A stretch of 64,000 nucleotides of DNA from JAFGGG01 sp964638895 (lineage in GTDB: Bacteria > Spirochaetota > Spirochaetia > SZUA-6 > RPPD01): contig CAZWYY010000009.1 in assembly GCA_964638895.1 (NCBI GenBank), positions 13,620-77,619 of the forward strand. Direction: 5' to 3'. The notes under the pieces are model-generated. The model made no database searches, was not told where the DNA came from, and was given only the letters and a program-made list of their open reading frames with translations. Positions 26,612-35,155 of the stretch are shown one piece after another; position 1 is the first letter of the stretch; the number at the start of each line of letters is the position of its first letter. A program made the position numbers and the translations under genes.

Positions 26612-27970
26612 TTAAAGGTTCAAAATGATCCTCACGGTCTGGAAATAAATGGTCAGACCGCAAACATCGATTACCGTGGCCATCAACGGCCCGGCCATCA
26701 CAGTGGGATCAAATCCCATTCGTTTAATGAGCAGCGGGGCCAGCGCGCCGATCAGCGTGGCGATGATCACCACAAAGGCCATGGCCAGCCCGATGGCAAA
26801 GCCGCGCAGCATTATTTCGCCGAAGGGCAGACCCAGCTCGAATATAGTGACCCGGATCACCGTTAACAAACCCATGGCGACGCCGATAAACACCCCCACC
26901 AGGATTTCCTTGAGTATGATGCGGCCGATGTCCTTGAACACCAGCTCGCCCGTGGCCAGACCGCGTATCATCAGCGTGGAGGACTGAGTGCCTGAGTTGC
27001 CGCCGGTGCCGGTAATCAGCTGCATAAAGGGCACCAGGAACACGGCCTGCGAGTACACGCTTTTAAAGAGGTCTATCACATTGGCGGTAAAGGTGGCGGT
27101 AACAAGCAGGATGGTAAGCCAGGGAATGCGCTTTTTTACCAGGTCCCAGACCGTGCTCTCCAGGTAGGGCACGGTGCTGCCGCCCATGGCGCCCATTTTA
27201 TAGATATCCTCGGTCTGCTCTTCCCGGATGACATCGATAACATCGTCGAAGGTGATGATACCCAAGAGCCGGTTATAGCCGTCTACTACGGGCAGGGCCA
27301 GAAGATCATAGGTTTCCAGAATCTTAGCCACCTCCTCCTGGTCCGTGTCCTCACGCACGGTAATCACGTGTTTCACCATGGAGGTCTCTATTTTATCGTC
27401 GTCATTGCCCAGCAGAATGTCGCGCAGGGAGAGCACCCCCTGGAGCCGCTTGAGTTTGTCCACGACATATATGTAGTAGATGGTCTCCACGTCCGACACG
27501 TTTTTGCGCAGCCAGCGTAGGGCCTGGGCCGTGGTCAGCGAGGACTGAACGGCCAGGTACCGCGGGGTCATTATTCCGGCCGCGTCATCCTCATCATACG
27601 AGAGCAAAAAACGCGTCTCGGTTTTGGCCTCATCACTCAAAGAGTTCCATACCGCCTCCTTGACCTGCGCGGAAACGGCCTGCATAAAGTCGGCTATGTC
27701 GTCGGGCTCCATCTCTTCAAGCAGACGCTTTATATGGGCCGTGGAAAGCTGGAGGATGATAAACTCCTGCTGTGACGTGGGCAGCTCATGGATCAGGTCT
27801 ACCTTTTGTGAGAGGTCCAAAAGCAGAAACAGCCGTATGACATCCTCCTCCTCCAGGTAATCCCACAACTCAATCAGGTCGGCCAGCGACATCTGCGAGA
27901 GCAGGGTCTTGATCTCCTTGTCACTCATTGTTTTTACATTGGCGGCTATGTATTCCGGATTTATCTTCAT
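26612..27970 (-). CDS. mgtE: Magnesium transporter MgtE
   Basis: 452 residues with the full MgtE layout: an N-terminal helical domain (to ~130), two CBS repeats (MTPRYLAVQ; VVDGYNRLLGIITFDDVIDV) and five membrane helices from about residue 285. The pore signature GTGGNSGTQSSTLMIRG is present. It imports Mg2+ down the gradient, with CBS domains closing the pore at high Mg2+. It starts 18 bases after murB, so they probably share a message. I see no space for an M-box riboswitch upstream. Confidence 0.96.
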   Translation of the reverse strand: MKINPEYIAANVKTMSDKEIKTLLSQMSLADLIELWDYLEEEDVIRLFLLLDLSQKVDLIHELPTSQQEFIILQLSTAHIKRLLEEMEPDDIADFMQAVSAQVKEAVWNSLSDEAKTETRFLLSYDEDDAAGIMTPRYLAVQSSLTTAQALRWLRKNVSDVETIYYIYVVDKLKRLQGVLSLRDILLGNDDDKIETSMVKHVITVREDTDQEEVAKILETYDLLALPVVDGYNRLLGIITFDDVIDVIREEQTEDIYKMGAMGGSTVPYLESTVWDLVKKRIPWLTILLVTATFTANVIDLFKSVYSQAVFLVPFMQLITGTGGNSGTQSSTLMIRGLATGELVFKDIGRIILKEILVGVFIGVAMGLLTVIRVTIFELGLPFGEIMLRGFAIGLAMAFVVIIATLIGALAPLLIKRMGFDPTVMAGPLMATVIDVCGLTIYFQTVRIILNL

Positions 27971-27988
27971 ATGCCCTCTCCCCGTTTT

Positions 27989-28900
27989 TTAGATTTCGCC
28001 AAGGTAGATTATCTCCCTTTCAAGCTCAAACCCATAGCGTTCCCGTACCCGGCGCCGGATGTAATCAACCAGGCGTTTGACGTCCCGGGCCCTGGCCGAG
28101 CCCGTATTCACGATAATATTGGCGTGCCGCTCCGACACCCGCGCCCCACCGATACTGTAGCCTTTTAAGCCCAGGGAATCAATAAGCTCCCCGCTGGGCC
28201 TGCCGAACCCGCGGTTGTTTTTAAAAACCGAGCCGGCGCACGGGTATGAAAAATGCCCTTTCCTCATGCGGTCGGCGTAAATCTCATCCATGCGCCCCTG
28301 CAGAGACGCGGTATCCTGCTTTTTAAGCCGGAAGGCGCCCTCCAGAATCAGCACCCCCCGCCCCTGGAACGGCGATTTCTTATAAGAAAAATCCTCCCGG
28401 CTCACCGCTACACTTTTAACCCCCGACTCCCGGTCCAGGATTTCCACGGATTCCAGAATATCGGAGATCGATGCGCCGTAGCAGCGGGCGTTCATCCAGA
28501 TGGCCCCGCCCACGCTCCCGGGCATTTCAAAGAAGGGATGCAGTCCGCCCAAACCCAGTTTTAGCGCCTCCTTTACCACATTGTTCAAAGGCATACCGCT
28601 TAAAGCCCGTAAGGCGGTTCCGCTTGCCTGCACACCCTTAAAATCCTCGAAGGAAATTACCACACCCGGAAGGCCCTTATCGGAGACAAGGACGTTTGAG
28701 CCGTGCCCCAATACATACATGGGCAGATTATTATCCAGGCATACGGAAAATATCTCCCTTACCTGGGCCGTATTCCCCGGCCTGGCGAATACCAGGGCCG
28801 GGCCGCCGATCCTGAAGCTGGTGTGAAGCCGCAGCGGTTCATCAAACACAAGGGGGCAGTTAATATTGATTTTTTTAAACAGTTTCTGTAAAGTATGCAT
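27989..28900 (-). CDS. murB: UDP-N-acetylenolpyruvoylglucosamine reductase MurB
   Basis: 303 residues, the type II size. FAD-dependent NADPH reductase that makes UDP-MurNAc for peptidoglycan. Seen: HTSFRIGGPALVFARP (FAD phosphate region), LGHGSNVLVSDKGLPGVVI, GGAIWMNARCYG and YPCAGSVFKNN with the catalytic serine, and RVSERHANIIVNTG before the C-terminal domain. It heads the minus-strand set murB-mgtE and diverges from cysS with a 60-base gap that must hold both promoters. Confidence 0.96.
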   Translation of the reverse strand: MHTLQKLFKKININCPLVFDEPLRLHTSFRIGGPALVFARPGNTAQVREIFSVCLDNNLPMYVLGHGSNVLVSDKGLPGVVISFEDFKGVQASGTALRALSGMPLNNVVKEALKLGLGGLHPFFEMPGSVGGAIWMNARCYGASISDILESVEILDRESGVKSVAVSREDFSYKKSPFQGRGVLILEGAFRLKKQDTASLQGRMDEIYADRMRKGHFSYPCAGSVFKNNRGFGRPSGELIDSLGLKGYSIGGARVSERHANIIVNTGSARARDVKRLVDYIRRRVRERYGFELEREIIYLGEI

Positions 28901-28960
28901 TTAAGAAATATAGTAGTATATTTTAATCCTTGGAAGAAGCCTGCAAAGAGAAAAAAACAG

Positions 28961-30409
28961 ATGGGGAATACGCCGACATTAAGATTCTTTAACACGCTGG
29001 GCAGACAGCTACAGGAGTTCGTTCCGCTGTCTCCCGGCCGGGTGGGGTTGTATGCCTGCGGCCCCACCGTATACAACTACGCGCATATCGGCAACCTGCG
29101 CACGTACATATTCGAGGACATCCTGCGCCGCGTTCTTGAGTACGCGGGACACGAGGTGACGCACGTGATGAACGTCACCGACGTGGGACACCTGACCGAC
29201 GACGCGGACTCGGGCGAAGACAGGATGTTCGTGGGCGCGCGCAAGACCGGGAAAACCGTCTGGGAGATCGCCGATCACTATACAAAGGCTTTTTTTACCG
29301 ATCTTAAGCGGCTGAATATCCTCGCGCCCACGGTAGTCTGCAGGGCCACCGACCATATCGGCGATATGATCGCGCTGATAAAAAGAATAGAAGCCAACGG
29401 ATTTACCTACATGCGGGGCGGCAACCTTTATTTTGACATCGAAAAATTCCCCGCCTACGGTGAGCTGGCCCTGCTTGATATGGACCAGCTTAAGGCCGGC
29501 GCCCGTATTGAAATTGACGAGAACAAAAGGAACCCCCATGATTTTGTGTTATGGTTCACCCAATCCAAGTTCAAGCACCAGGCCATGCTCTGGGACTCCC
29601 CCTGGGGCAGAGGGTATCCCGGCTGGCATATCGAATGCAGCGCCATGTCCATGCGGTACTTGGGGGAAAGCTTCGATATCCACTGCGGCGGCGTGGACCA
29701 TATCGCGGTGCACCACACCAACGAGATCGCCCAGGCCCAGGCGGCCACGGGCAAAAAATGGGTGAACTACTGGCTGCACGGGGAGTTCCTGGTTACCTCA
29801 AACGCTAAGATGTCAAAGTCGCTGGAAAACTTCACCACCCTGTCCGCGCTCGCGGAAAAAGGGTACGACCCCCTGGACTATCGCTATTTCTGCCTGGGCG
29901 CCCACTACCGCAAACAGCTTAATTTCAGTTCCCGTGACCTTGACGCGGCTAAAACCGCGCGTAACAACCTGGTCCAGCGCCTGGCCCTGCTTAAAGATCT
30001 GGCTGGCGAACAGGCCGGAAACGGGGCCAAGGCTGAGGACATGGCCCCCCCCCTTGAGGGCAAGGCCCTTTCCTACCTGCGCTCGTTCCAGGATAATATG
30101 GCAAACGACCTTAACATGCCCAAATGCCTTTCGGATTTATGGAATCTGGTGAAAGACCGGCAGGTGGAACCGGCCCTCACGCTGCGGGCGGCCCTGGAAA
30201 TGGACAAGGTGCTGGGGCTGGGCCTTAAACAGGCCTATGCCGAGGAGGTGGTGCTCGACGAGGAGCTTGCCGGGTTGCTTGAGAAACGCAGCGAGGCGCG
30301 CGCCCGCAGCGATTACGCCACGGCGGACAGGATTAGGGCGGAGCTTGACAACCGGGGTATAGTGATAGAAGATACGCCGGACGGCGTACGACTTAAAAAA
30401 AAGTTGTAA
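28961..30409 (+). CDS. cysS: Cysteinyl-tRNA synthetase
   Basis: 482 residues from ATG 28961; 22 more open codons upstream look unrelated and would overlap the start of murB. Charges tRNA-Cys in the cytoplasm. Class I signatures are present: YACGPTVYNYAHIGNLR with the HIGH motif and zinc-binding Cys, WHIECSAMSMRYLG, GGVDHIAVHHTNEIAQ with zinc His ligands, and NAKMSKSLENF. The C-terminal anticodon domain ends VRLKKKL. The Shine-Dalgarno sequence is weak. It is followed by a sigma-factor operon after 27 bases. Confidence 0.97.
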   Translation: MGNTPTLRFFNTLGRQLQEFVPLSPGRVGLYACGPTVYNYAHIGNLRTYIFEDILRRVLEYAGHEVTHVMNVTDVGHLTDDADSGEDRMFVGARKTGKTVWEIADHYTKAFFTDLKRLNILAPTVVCRATDHIGDMIALIKRIEANGFTYMRGGNLYFDIEKFPAYGELALLDMDQLKAGARIEIDENKRNPHDFVLWFTQSKFKHQAMLWDSPWGRGYPGWHIECSAMSMRYLGESFDIHCGGVDHIAVHHTNEIAQAQAATGKKWVNYWLHGEFLVTSNAKMSKSLENFTTLSALAEKGYDPLDYRYFCLGAHYRKQLNFSSRDLDAAKTARNNLVQRLALLKDLAGEQAGNGAKAEDMAPPLEGKALSYLRSFQDNMANDLNMPKCLSDLWNLVKDRQVEPALTLRAALEMDKVLGLGLKQAYAEEVVLDEELAGLLEKRSEARARSDYATADRIRAELDNRGIVIEDTPDGVRLKKKL

Positions 30410-30436
30410 CATTATATAACACAGAGTTGCTTTAAT

Positions 30437-30973
30437 ATGTTGAAGAAGACGAATGACAGAGAAGAACGGTTTAATAAGGAATATCCCGTACTTTTTCCCG
30501 TAATATTCAGGGTGGCTTATCGCATTACCGGAGAGGAAGGCGCGGCCGAGGACCTGTGCCAGGAGGCGTTTATAAAGTATTTTGAGCGCCATGAGCCGCT
30601 TCCCGACATCAACCAGGCCAAATACTGGTTGATCAGAGTGGTAAAGAACATGTCGTTTAATTACGAAAAGAAAAGGGTGCGGGAAAAAAATGCCGTTAAC
30701 AAGCTTGAAAAGATCACCCCCCAGTATATAGAATCGACAGAGAAGGGGGTATTAGAGAAGGAAACCAGGATGGCCGTGCAAAAGGCATTGGACAAACTGC
30801 CTTACAAACTGCGCGTTGTTCTGGTGTTGAAGGAATACGCGCAGTTGAATTACAAGGAGATCGGATCTATAGTGGGTATAAGCGAAGGAAACGTAAAGGT
30901 AAGGATATTTCGCGCCAGAGAGCGCCTGGAAAAAATTTTTAAGGAAGAGAAGCTATATGTGCCCGAAGGATGA
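30437..30973 (+). CDS. ECF-type RNA polymerase sigma factor
   Basis: 178 residues with only regions 2 and 4, as in the extracytoplasmic-function group. Region 2: FRVAYRITGEEGAAEDLCQEAF and QAKYWLIRVVKNMSFN for -10 recognition. Region 4: ALDKLPYKLRVVLVLKEY and NYKEIGSIVGISEGNVKVRIF as a helix-turn-helix. The last 17 bases overlap the anti-sigma gene. Expected to be silenced by that neighbour at the membrane and released by an envelope signal. It would drive its own operon and perhaps others; I see no clear autoregulated promoter just upstream. Confidence 0.95.
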   Translation: MLKKTNDREERFNKEYPVLFPVIFRVAYRITGEEGAAEDLCQEAFIKYFERHEPLPDINQAKYWLIRVVKNMSFNYEKKRVREKNAVNKLEKITPQYIESTEKGVLEKETRMAVQKALDKLPYKLRVVLVLKEYAQLNYKEIGSIVGISEGNVKVRIFRARERLEKIFKEEKLYVPEG

Positions 30974-31538
30974 ACTTATTTCCGCGTTTTTAGACGGCGA
31001 GGTGGAAGCACCCTGGGAGGAAAAACTCAAAGCGCATTTTGCCGAGTGCGGCAAGTGCGGCAGGCGGCTGGCCGATATGTGCAGCCTGCGCAGCCTGCTT
31101 TCCCGGGACAAAGAGCCCAATTATCGGCCCGCCATGCAGAGGGTGCAGCGCAGGCTGTATTTTCACATGGCCGCCGCGGAAGACGACATACGGTACCAAC
31201 CGGAACGGGAGCTTCCGTTCTGGAAAAGAAAAGTGCGCATCCCCATGCCCGCGGCAGCGCTGCTTTCGCTTGTGCTTTTTGTGCTCTTTGCTTCTTTCTT
31301 TTTCTTTATGGGCCAGAACAACACACAGATGGCCAAGCGCGGGGCCGAGCTTTACAACAGCCAGCCCGTGCAGGTGACCGTACCCATCAACGGCATGAAG
31401 GTGGACGATCTGGAAGTGCTCTTGAAACTGCTCAACAACAAGGACTTCAGCCAGGAGGTGCTGATGCAGCTCCCCGACGATTCCCAGTTTTCGGTGTTCG
31501 GCGAGCCTGAGATAGAAAGGGTCAATAGGGAAAGGTAA
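30957..31538 (+). CDS. Membrane anti-sigma factor with zinc-finger domain
   Basis: 193 residues. The N-terminal anti-sigma zinc-finger has HFAECGKCGRRLADMC (His-X3-Cys-X2-Cys) at about residues 27-42, and a single membrane helix lies at about 105-122 (AALLSLVLFVLFASFFFFMG). The C-terminal ~70 residues (VQVTVPINGMKVDDL, then a Gln/Asp-rich tail) would face the periplasm and sense the signal. It overlaps the sigma gene by 17 bases, the usual translational coupling of sigma and anti-sigma pairs. Confidence 0.93.
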   Translation: MCPKDELISAFLDGEVEAPWEEKLKAHFAECGKCGRRLADMCSLRSLLSRDKEPNYRPAMQRVQRRLYFHMAAAEDDIRYQPERELPFWKRKVRIPMPAAALLSLVLFVLFASFFFFMGQNNTQMAKRGAELYNSQPVQVTVPINGMKVDDLEVLLKLLNNKDFSQEVLMQLPDDSQFSVFGEPEIERVNRER

Positions 31539-31542
31539 GCGG

Positions 31543-32064
31543 ATGATATTGTTTAAAAAGGTGCTGCCCGCGCTTTTACTGTTTTGTACTCCTTTCAGCG
31601 GATTTTGCCAAGACGACGAACCGTCCATGGACAGCCTGCTGGAACAGGCGATCGTGATCAGGATAAATACGCGCCTGCTCAGCGCCAACGGCAAAGCCGG
31701 CTGGAGTTTCAGCGGGGCTCGTGTGACCATTCCGGGCCGGCCCGTGGTGGTAAAACTCCAGGGCGGGAACCTGCAAGTGAAGTTGGGGATAACGCCTTAT
31801 AAGGACGATACCGTGGAAAACGGCATGATCCTGGTTACCCAAGACGAGATCTGGATAACAGAGACCCCTGGAAAACAGGCCAAATACCTGGCCAGCCTGA
31901 AAAGCATTAAGCTCGTCATGGGCGAAACAATACATCTTTACCCCCTGGGGATCTCGACCATGCCCCCGGAAAAATTCAACATTGAACTGGAAATCCAGAT
32001 TGTTCCGTATAAGGAAACCCAGAAATCCCAGGACAAAAAACAAGGCCCACCCAAGGAAAAGTAG
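31543..32064 (+). CDS. Exported protein in the sigma-factor operon
   Basis: 173 residues with a signal peptide (ALLLFCTPFSGFCQ). The mature part has a beta-rich core (FSGARVTIPGRPVVVKL, NLQVKLGITPYKDD, MILVTQDEIWITE) resembling small beta-sandwich proteins, and a Lys/Gln-rich tail. No family name recognised. It starts four bases after the anti-sigma stop and ends two bases before the transglutaminase-like gene, so it is part of the ECF operon and likely to be exported as a target of the sigma factor. Confidence 0.8.
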   Translation: MILFKKVLPALLLFCTPFSGFCQDDEPSMDSLLEQAIVIRINTRLLSANGKAGWSFSGARVTIPGRPVVVKLQGGNLQVKLGITPYKDDTVENGMILVTQDEIWITETPGKQAKYLASLKSIKLVMGETIHLYPLGISTMPPEKFNIELEIQIVPYKETQKSQDKKQGPPKEK

Positions 32065-32066
32065 GC

Positions 32067-33767
32067 ATGAGTGACTCCCGGGGGCCCGTCAGCAAAACAC
32101 CGCCCAAGCCCAAAATCTACCAGCGCCAGGAGTTTATTCCCATCCTTGTTTTCGTTTTCTTGTTCTTTTTACTTATCATCAACACCTCAATCTCCGGTTA
32201 CCCGCCTAATATAGAAAGGATTACACGCGAAAACAACATCCACACCTATACCATAAAGATCGACGGGAAAAACTTCGGAAAGGTTAAATTGGGCAGCGAG
32301 GTATATATCAACGACCTCGCGCTTACCGATTCGGCCTTCCTCAAGTGGAGCGACAGCCAGATCGTGATCGCCATCCCCAAGGAAATAAAGTCCGGCCTGC
32401 TGTATGTGGTCACAAAAAGCGGAAAGACAAACAGCGTGATCTATACCAATCCCCAGGAGACCCCCAAACTCATCTCCGCCATGTATACGGGCGAGCGCAG
32501 CGTACAGCAGAACCGGCCGAACATCAAATCAATCACACCCATAGTCTGCAAAGTGGGTGATGTGCTTTCCATAAGAGGGAACGGATTCGGTAAGGAACAG
32601 GATAAAAGCAGGATCTATTTTACCTGGATCTCAGAAGCAAAGGACCCGGAAAATACGGAAGAAACCACGCCCGTGGTCAGCGCCAAGGAGAATGATTTCG
32701 ATTACCTGGCGTGGAACGACAAGGAAATCAAGGTGCGAATCCCTGACGGCGCCGAATCCGGCAATGTCTACATCAACTCCGAGCGCGGGGTAAGCAACGC
32801 CAAATATATTGAAATTCAGCATCCCTACGGCATAAAACATTATTATAAGCGCAATAAGTATTCAATCAAATATTCCATAACTATTAAGGATGTGAGCGCC
32901 GAGACGGGCAACAGCATCTACCTCTGGGTTCCTAAAATCATAGATGGGCCCGAACAGCGCGAAATATCCTACATTCGTAACGATAATCAACTCGAGCCCA
33001 TTTTGGACGATTATAAGGGAGTGATGCTGTTTTGCCTGGAGGAGCTTAGGAACGATAACCAGTATGAAATAAACCTGGAGTGCATTTTTAACCGTTACTC
33101 CATACGAACAGAGATAAACACCGAACTGGTCCCCCGGGAATACGACACATCCGATGAGCTCTTTAAACATTACACCGGAGAAAACGAATACATCAAACCG
33201 GAACAGCCGGCCGTCAAGGAGCTGGCCTCCGCTATAACGGGCAGGGAGAAGAACCCCTACCTGAAGGCTAAAAAAATTTATGAGTATATTGTCGATACGT
33301 TTTCCTTCGCATATGTGAATCCCTATAAATATGATAACTGGCTGTCCGCGTTGGACACCAAACGGGGTGATTCCTTTATTTATGCCATGCTTTTCTGCGC
33401 ACTCGCCAGAAGCGCCGGCATACCGGCGCGTCCGGTTGCCGGGTATATTATCGATGACGACAAAAGAAGCGTGAGACACTTCTGGGCGGAATTCTATCTG
33501 CCGAACATCGGCTGGATCCCGGTTGATCCGTTTTTGGGAGACAACAAAAAGGGCGGGGAGACAGCGGACGACTATTTCGGCAACCTGGACAACCACCACA
33601 TCACCTTTTCCAAGGGGTATGTGGAATTAAAAAAAATGACCCCCGGCGGGCGTACGGTCAAGAAACCGGGCCTCGCCAATCTGCAATCCATCCATGAGGA
33701 GGTCAAAGGCAACCTCTTCGGTTACAGTATTTCCTGGCAGGATATCAAGATACTGGGAATTTTTTAA
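32067..33767 (+). CDS. Membrane-anchored TIG/transglutaminase-like protein
   Basis: 566 residues. One membrane helix at about residues 25-45 anchors an otherwise periplasmic protein. Two TIG/IPT-like beta domains follow (about 55-135 and 150-260). Then comes a transglutaminase-like domain (about 395-500): GDSFIYAMLFCALARSAGIP, HFWAEFYLPNIGWIPVDP. In this core, Ser436 occupies the usual catalytic Cys position while Cys444 sits eight residues on; His471 and Asp487 are in place. It could be a cysteine-shifted enzyme, a pseudoenzyme or a wall-binding factor. It closes the four-gene ECF operon. Confidence 0.86.
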   Translation: MSDSRGPVSKTPPKPKIYQRQEFIPILVFVFLFFLLIINTSISGYPPNIERITRENNIHTYTIKIDGKNFGKVKLGSEVYINDLALTDSAFLKWSDSQIVIAIPKEIKSGLLYVVTKSGKTNSVIYTNPQETPKLISAMYTGERSVQQNRPNIKSITPIVCKVGDVLSIRGNGFGKEQDKSRIYFTWISEAKDPENTEETTPVVSAKENDFDYLAWNDKEIKVRIPDGAESGNVYINSERGVSNAKYIEIQHPYGIKHYYKRNKYSIKYSITIKDVSAETGNSIYLWVPKIIDGPEQREISYIRNDNQLEPILDDYKGVMLFCLEELRNDNQYEINLECIFNRYSIRTEINTELVPREYDTSDELFKHYTGENEYIKPEQPAVKELASAITGREKNPYLKAKKIYEYIVDTFSFAYVNPYKYDNWLSALDTKRGDSFIYAMLFCALARSAGIPARPVAGYIIDDDKRSVRHFWAEFYLPNIGWIPVDPFLGDNKKGGETADDYFGNLDNHHITFSKGYVELKKMTPGGRTVKKPGLANLQSIHEEVKGNLFGYSISWQDIKILGIF

Positions 33768-33787
33768 TTTTAACCGCATGTTTTAGA

Positions 33788-33816
33788 TTGACAACAGCGG
33801 GTAGGGCTTTTATACT
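33788..33816 (+). promoter_or_regulatory. Sigma-70 promoter of the cNMP-binding gene
   Basis: TTGACA, 17-base spacer, TATACT. It matches the consensus at 11 of 12 hexamer positions. Transcription would begin near 33823, giving a short leader with AAAAGAG before ATG 33846. It separates this gene from the ECF operon upstream. Confidence 0.75.
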
Positions 33817-33845
33817 ATGATTAGATTTTGTATTTGGTAAAAGAG

Positions 33846-35078
33846 ATGTCCAACCCACTTCAGCTGTCTTTGGTTAACTTTAAAAAGGGCTCATACATCA
33901 TTGTCGAGGGAAAGCAAAAAGCCGAGTACTTCTACATAATCCGTTCGGGCAAGGTGCGCATAAGCAAAGAGGCTGAGATTGTCACCGAAGAGGGCGGCAA
34001 AATTCTGGAGCCCGGGGATTTTTTCGGGGTCATCTCCACCATGTCCGCGCACAGCCACATTGAGACGGCCATGGCTCTTACGGATGTCTCCCTGATCTCC
34101 GTGCACCGGGAGCAGTACGGATACTTGATTGAAAAAAACGCCCCGGTGGCCATGAAGATCATTCTCAGTTTCTCCCAGAAAATGCGCTACCTGGACGAGG
34201 CCCTTACCCGCCTTACCCTTAAAAACACGGCCAAAGAGGATGTTACCCACCTTTTCAACGTAGCCGAGTATTACGCACGGCAAAGCCAGTACAATCTGGC
34301 CTATTATGCCTACTACAAGTTCATTCAGTACTGCCCCCAACATCAAAACACGCGTCTGGCCAAGGAGCGCATGGCCAAGATCCATCCCTACGCCAAGGCC
34401 GTTCACATGGATACAAATCCGAACGACTTCAACCGCGAATACCCCAAAGACACCATGATCTTCAGCGAGGCGGAACCGGGTAAGGAGCTTTTTATCATTC
34501 AGAAGGGTACGGTGAAAATCAGCAAGATCGTAGACAATAAGGAAGTCACCCTGGCCCTGTTGAAAAGCGGCGACATCTTCGGGGAGATGGCGCTTCTTGA
34601 GAACATGCCCCGCTCGGCCTCGGCCATCGCCCTGGAAAATGTCTCGGTGCTCGTGGTAAACAAGGCCAATTTCAGCCGCATGGTTCAAACCCAGCCCAAA
34701 CTTATATCAAGTCTTACCACCCTGCTTTCCGAGCGGTTGTGGTTCATCTACAAACAGCTGGCCAATTCGGTCATGACCGATCCCATGGGAAGATTATACG
34801 ACGCCCTTTACATCCAACTTGAAAAGAACAAGGTTCCTATAACCAGCGGAGAGAACTACACCTTTGATTTCGGGCCCAAAGAGCTGATAAGCATGGTAGG
34901 GCTGCCCGTGGACCAGGGCAACGCTCTTACGCGGAAAATGTTTGAGAACAAAAAACTCAACGTGGTGGACAACAAGATCACCGTATCGGATATCGAAGAA
35001 ATAAAGAAACAGGCCGAATACTTCAAAAAAATGGAGAAGATAGAACTCTCCCGCCGCCAGGGTTCCCTGCAGCGCTGA
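33846..35078 (+). CDS. Cyclic-nucleotide-binding protein with two sensor domains
   Basis: 410 residues from ATG 33846 (six open codons precede it). The first cyclic-nucleotide-binding fold lies at about residues 1-115 (YIIVEGKQKAEYFYIIRSGK, LEPGDFFGV). A TPR-like helical stretch follows (RQSQYNLAYYAYYKF), then a second sensor fold at about 195-300 (IIQKGTVKISKI, LKSGDIFGEMALLENMPRSA). The second contains the phosphate-binding cassette GEMALL...PRSA expected for cNMP binding; the first has no such cassette and may be structural. The C-terminal ~100 residues resemble a Crp-type winged helix. It is a likely cAMP-responsive regulator; the adjacent cyclase converges on it. Confidence 0.87.
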   Translation: MSNPLQLSLVNFKKGSYIIVEGKQKAEYFYIIRSGKVRISKEAEIVTEEGGKILEPGDFFGVISTMSAHSHIETAMALTDVSLISVHREQYGYLIEKNAPVAMKIILSFSQKMRYLDEALTRLTLKNTAKEDVTHLFNVAEYYARQSQYNLAYYAYYKFIQYCPQHQNTRLAKERMAKIHPYAKAVHMDTNPNDFNREYPKDTMIFSEAEPGKELFIIQKGTVKISKIVDNKEVTLALLKSGDIFGEMALLENMPRSASAIALENVSVLVVNKANFSRMVQTQPKLISSLTTLLSERLWFIYKQLANSVMTDPMGRLYDALYIQLEKNKVPITSGENYTFDFGPKELISMVGLPVDQGNALTRKMFENKKLNVVDNKITVSDIEEIKKQAEYFKKMEKIELSRRQGSLQR

Positions 35079-35155
35079 TAGAGCAATAAAAATTGCTGTC
35101 GCTGATAAAGCAATATCAGGCCGGCCGGCCCCACTTATTTAAAAACATACACCGC

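Noticed and set aside
27971..28000. Mg2+-sensing (M-box) riboswitch ahead of mgtE
   Set aside because: Only 18 bases separate murB and mgtE, so no aptamer can fit.
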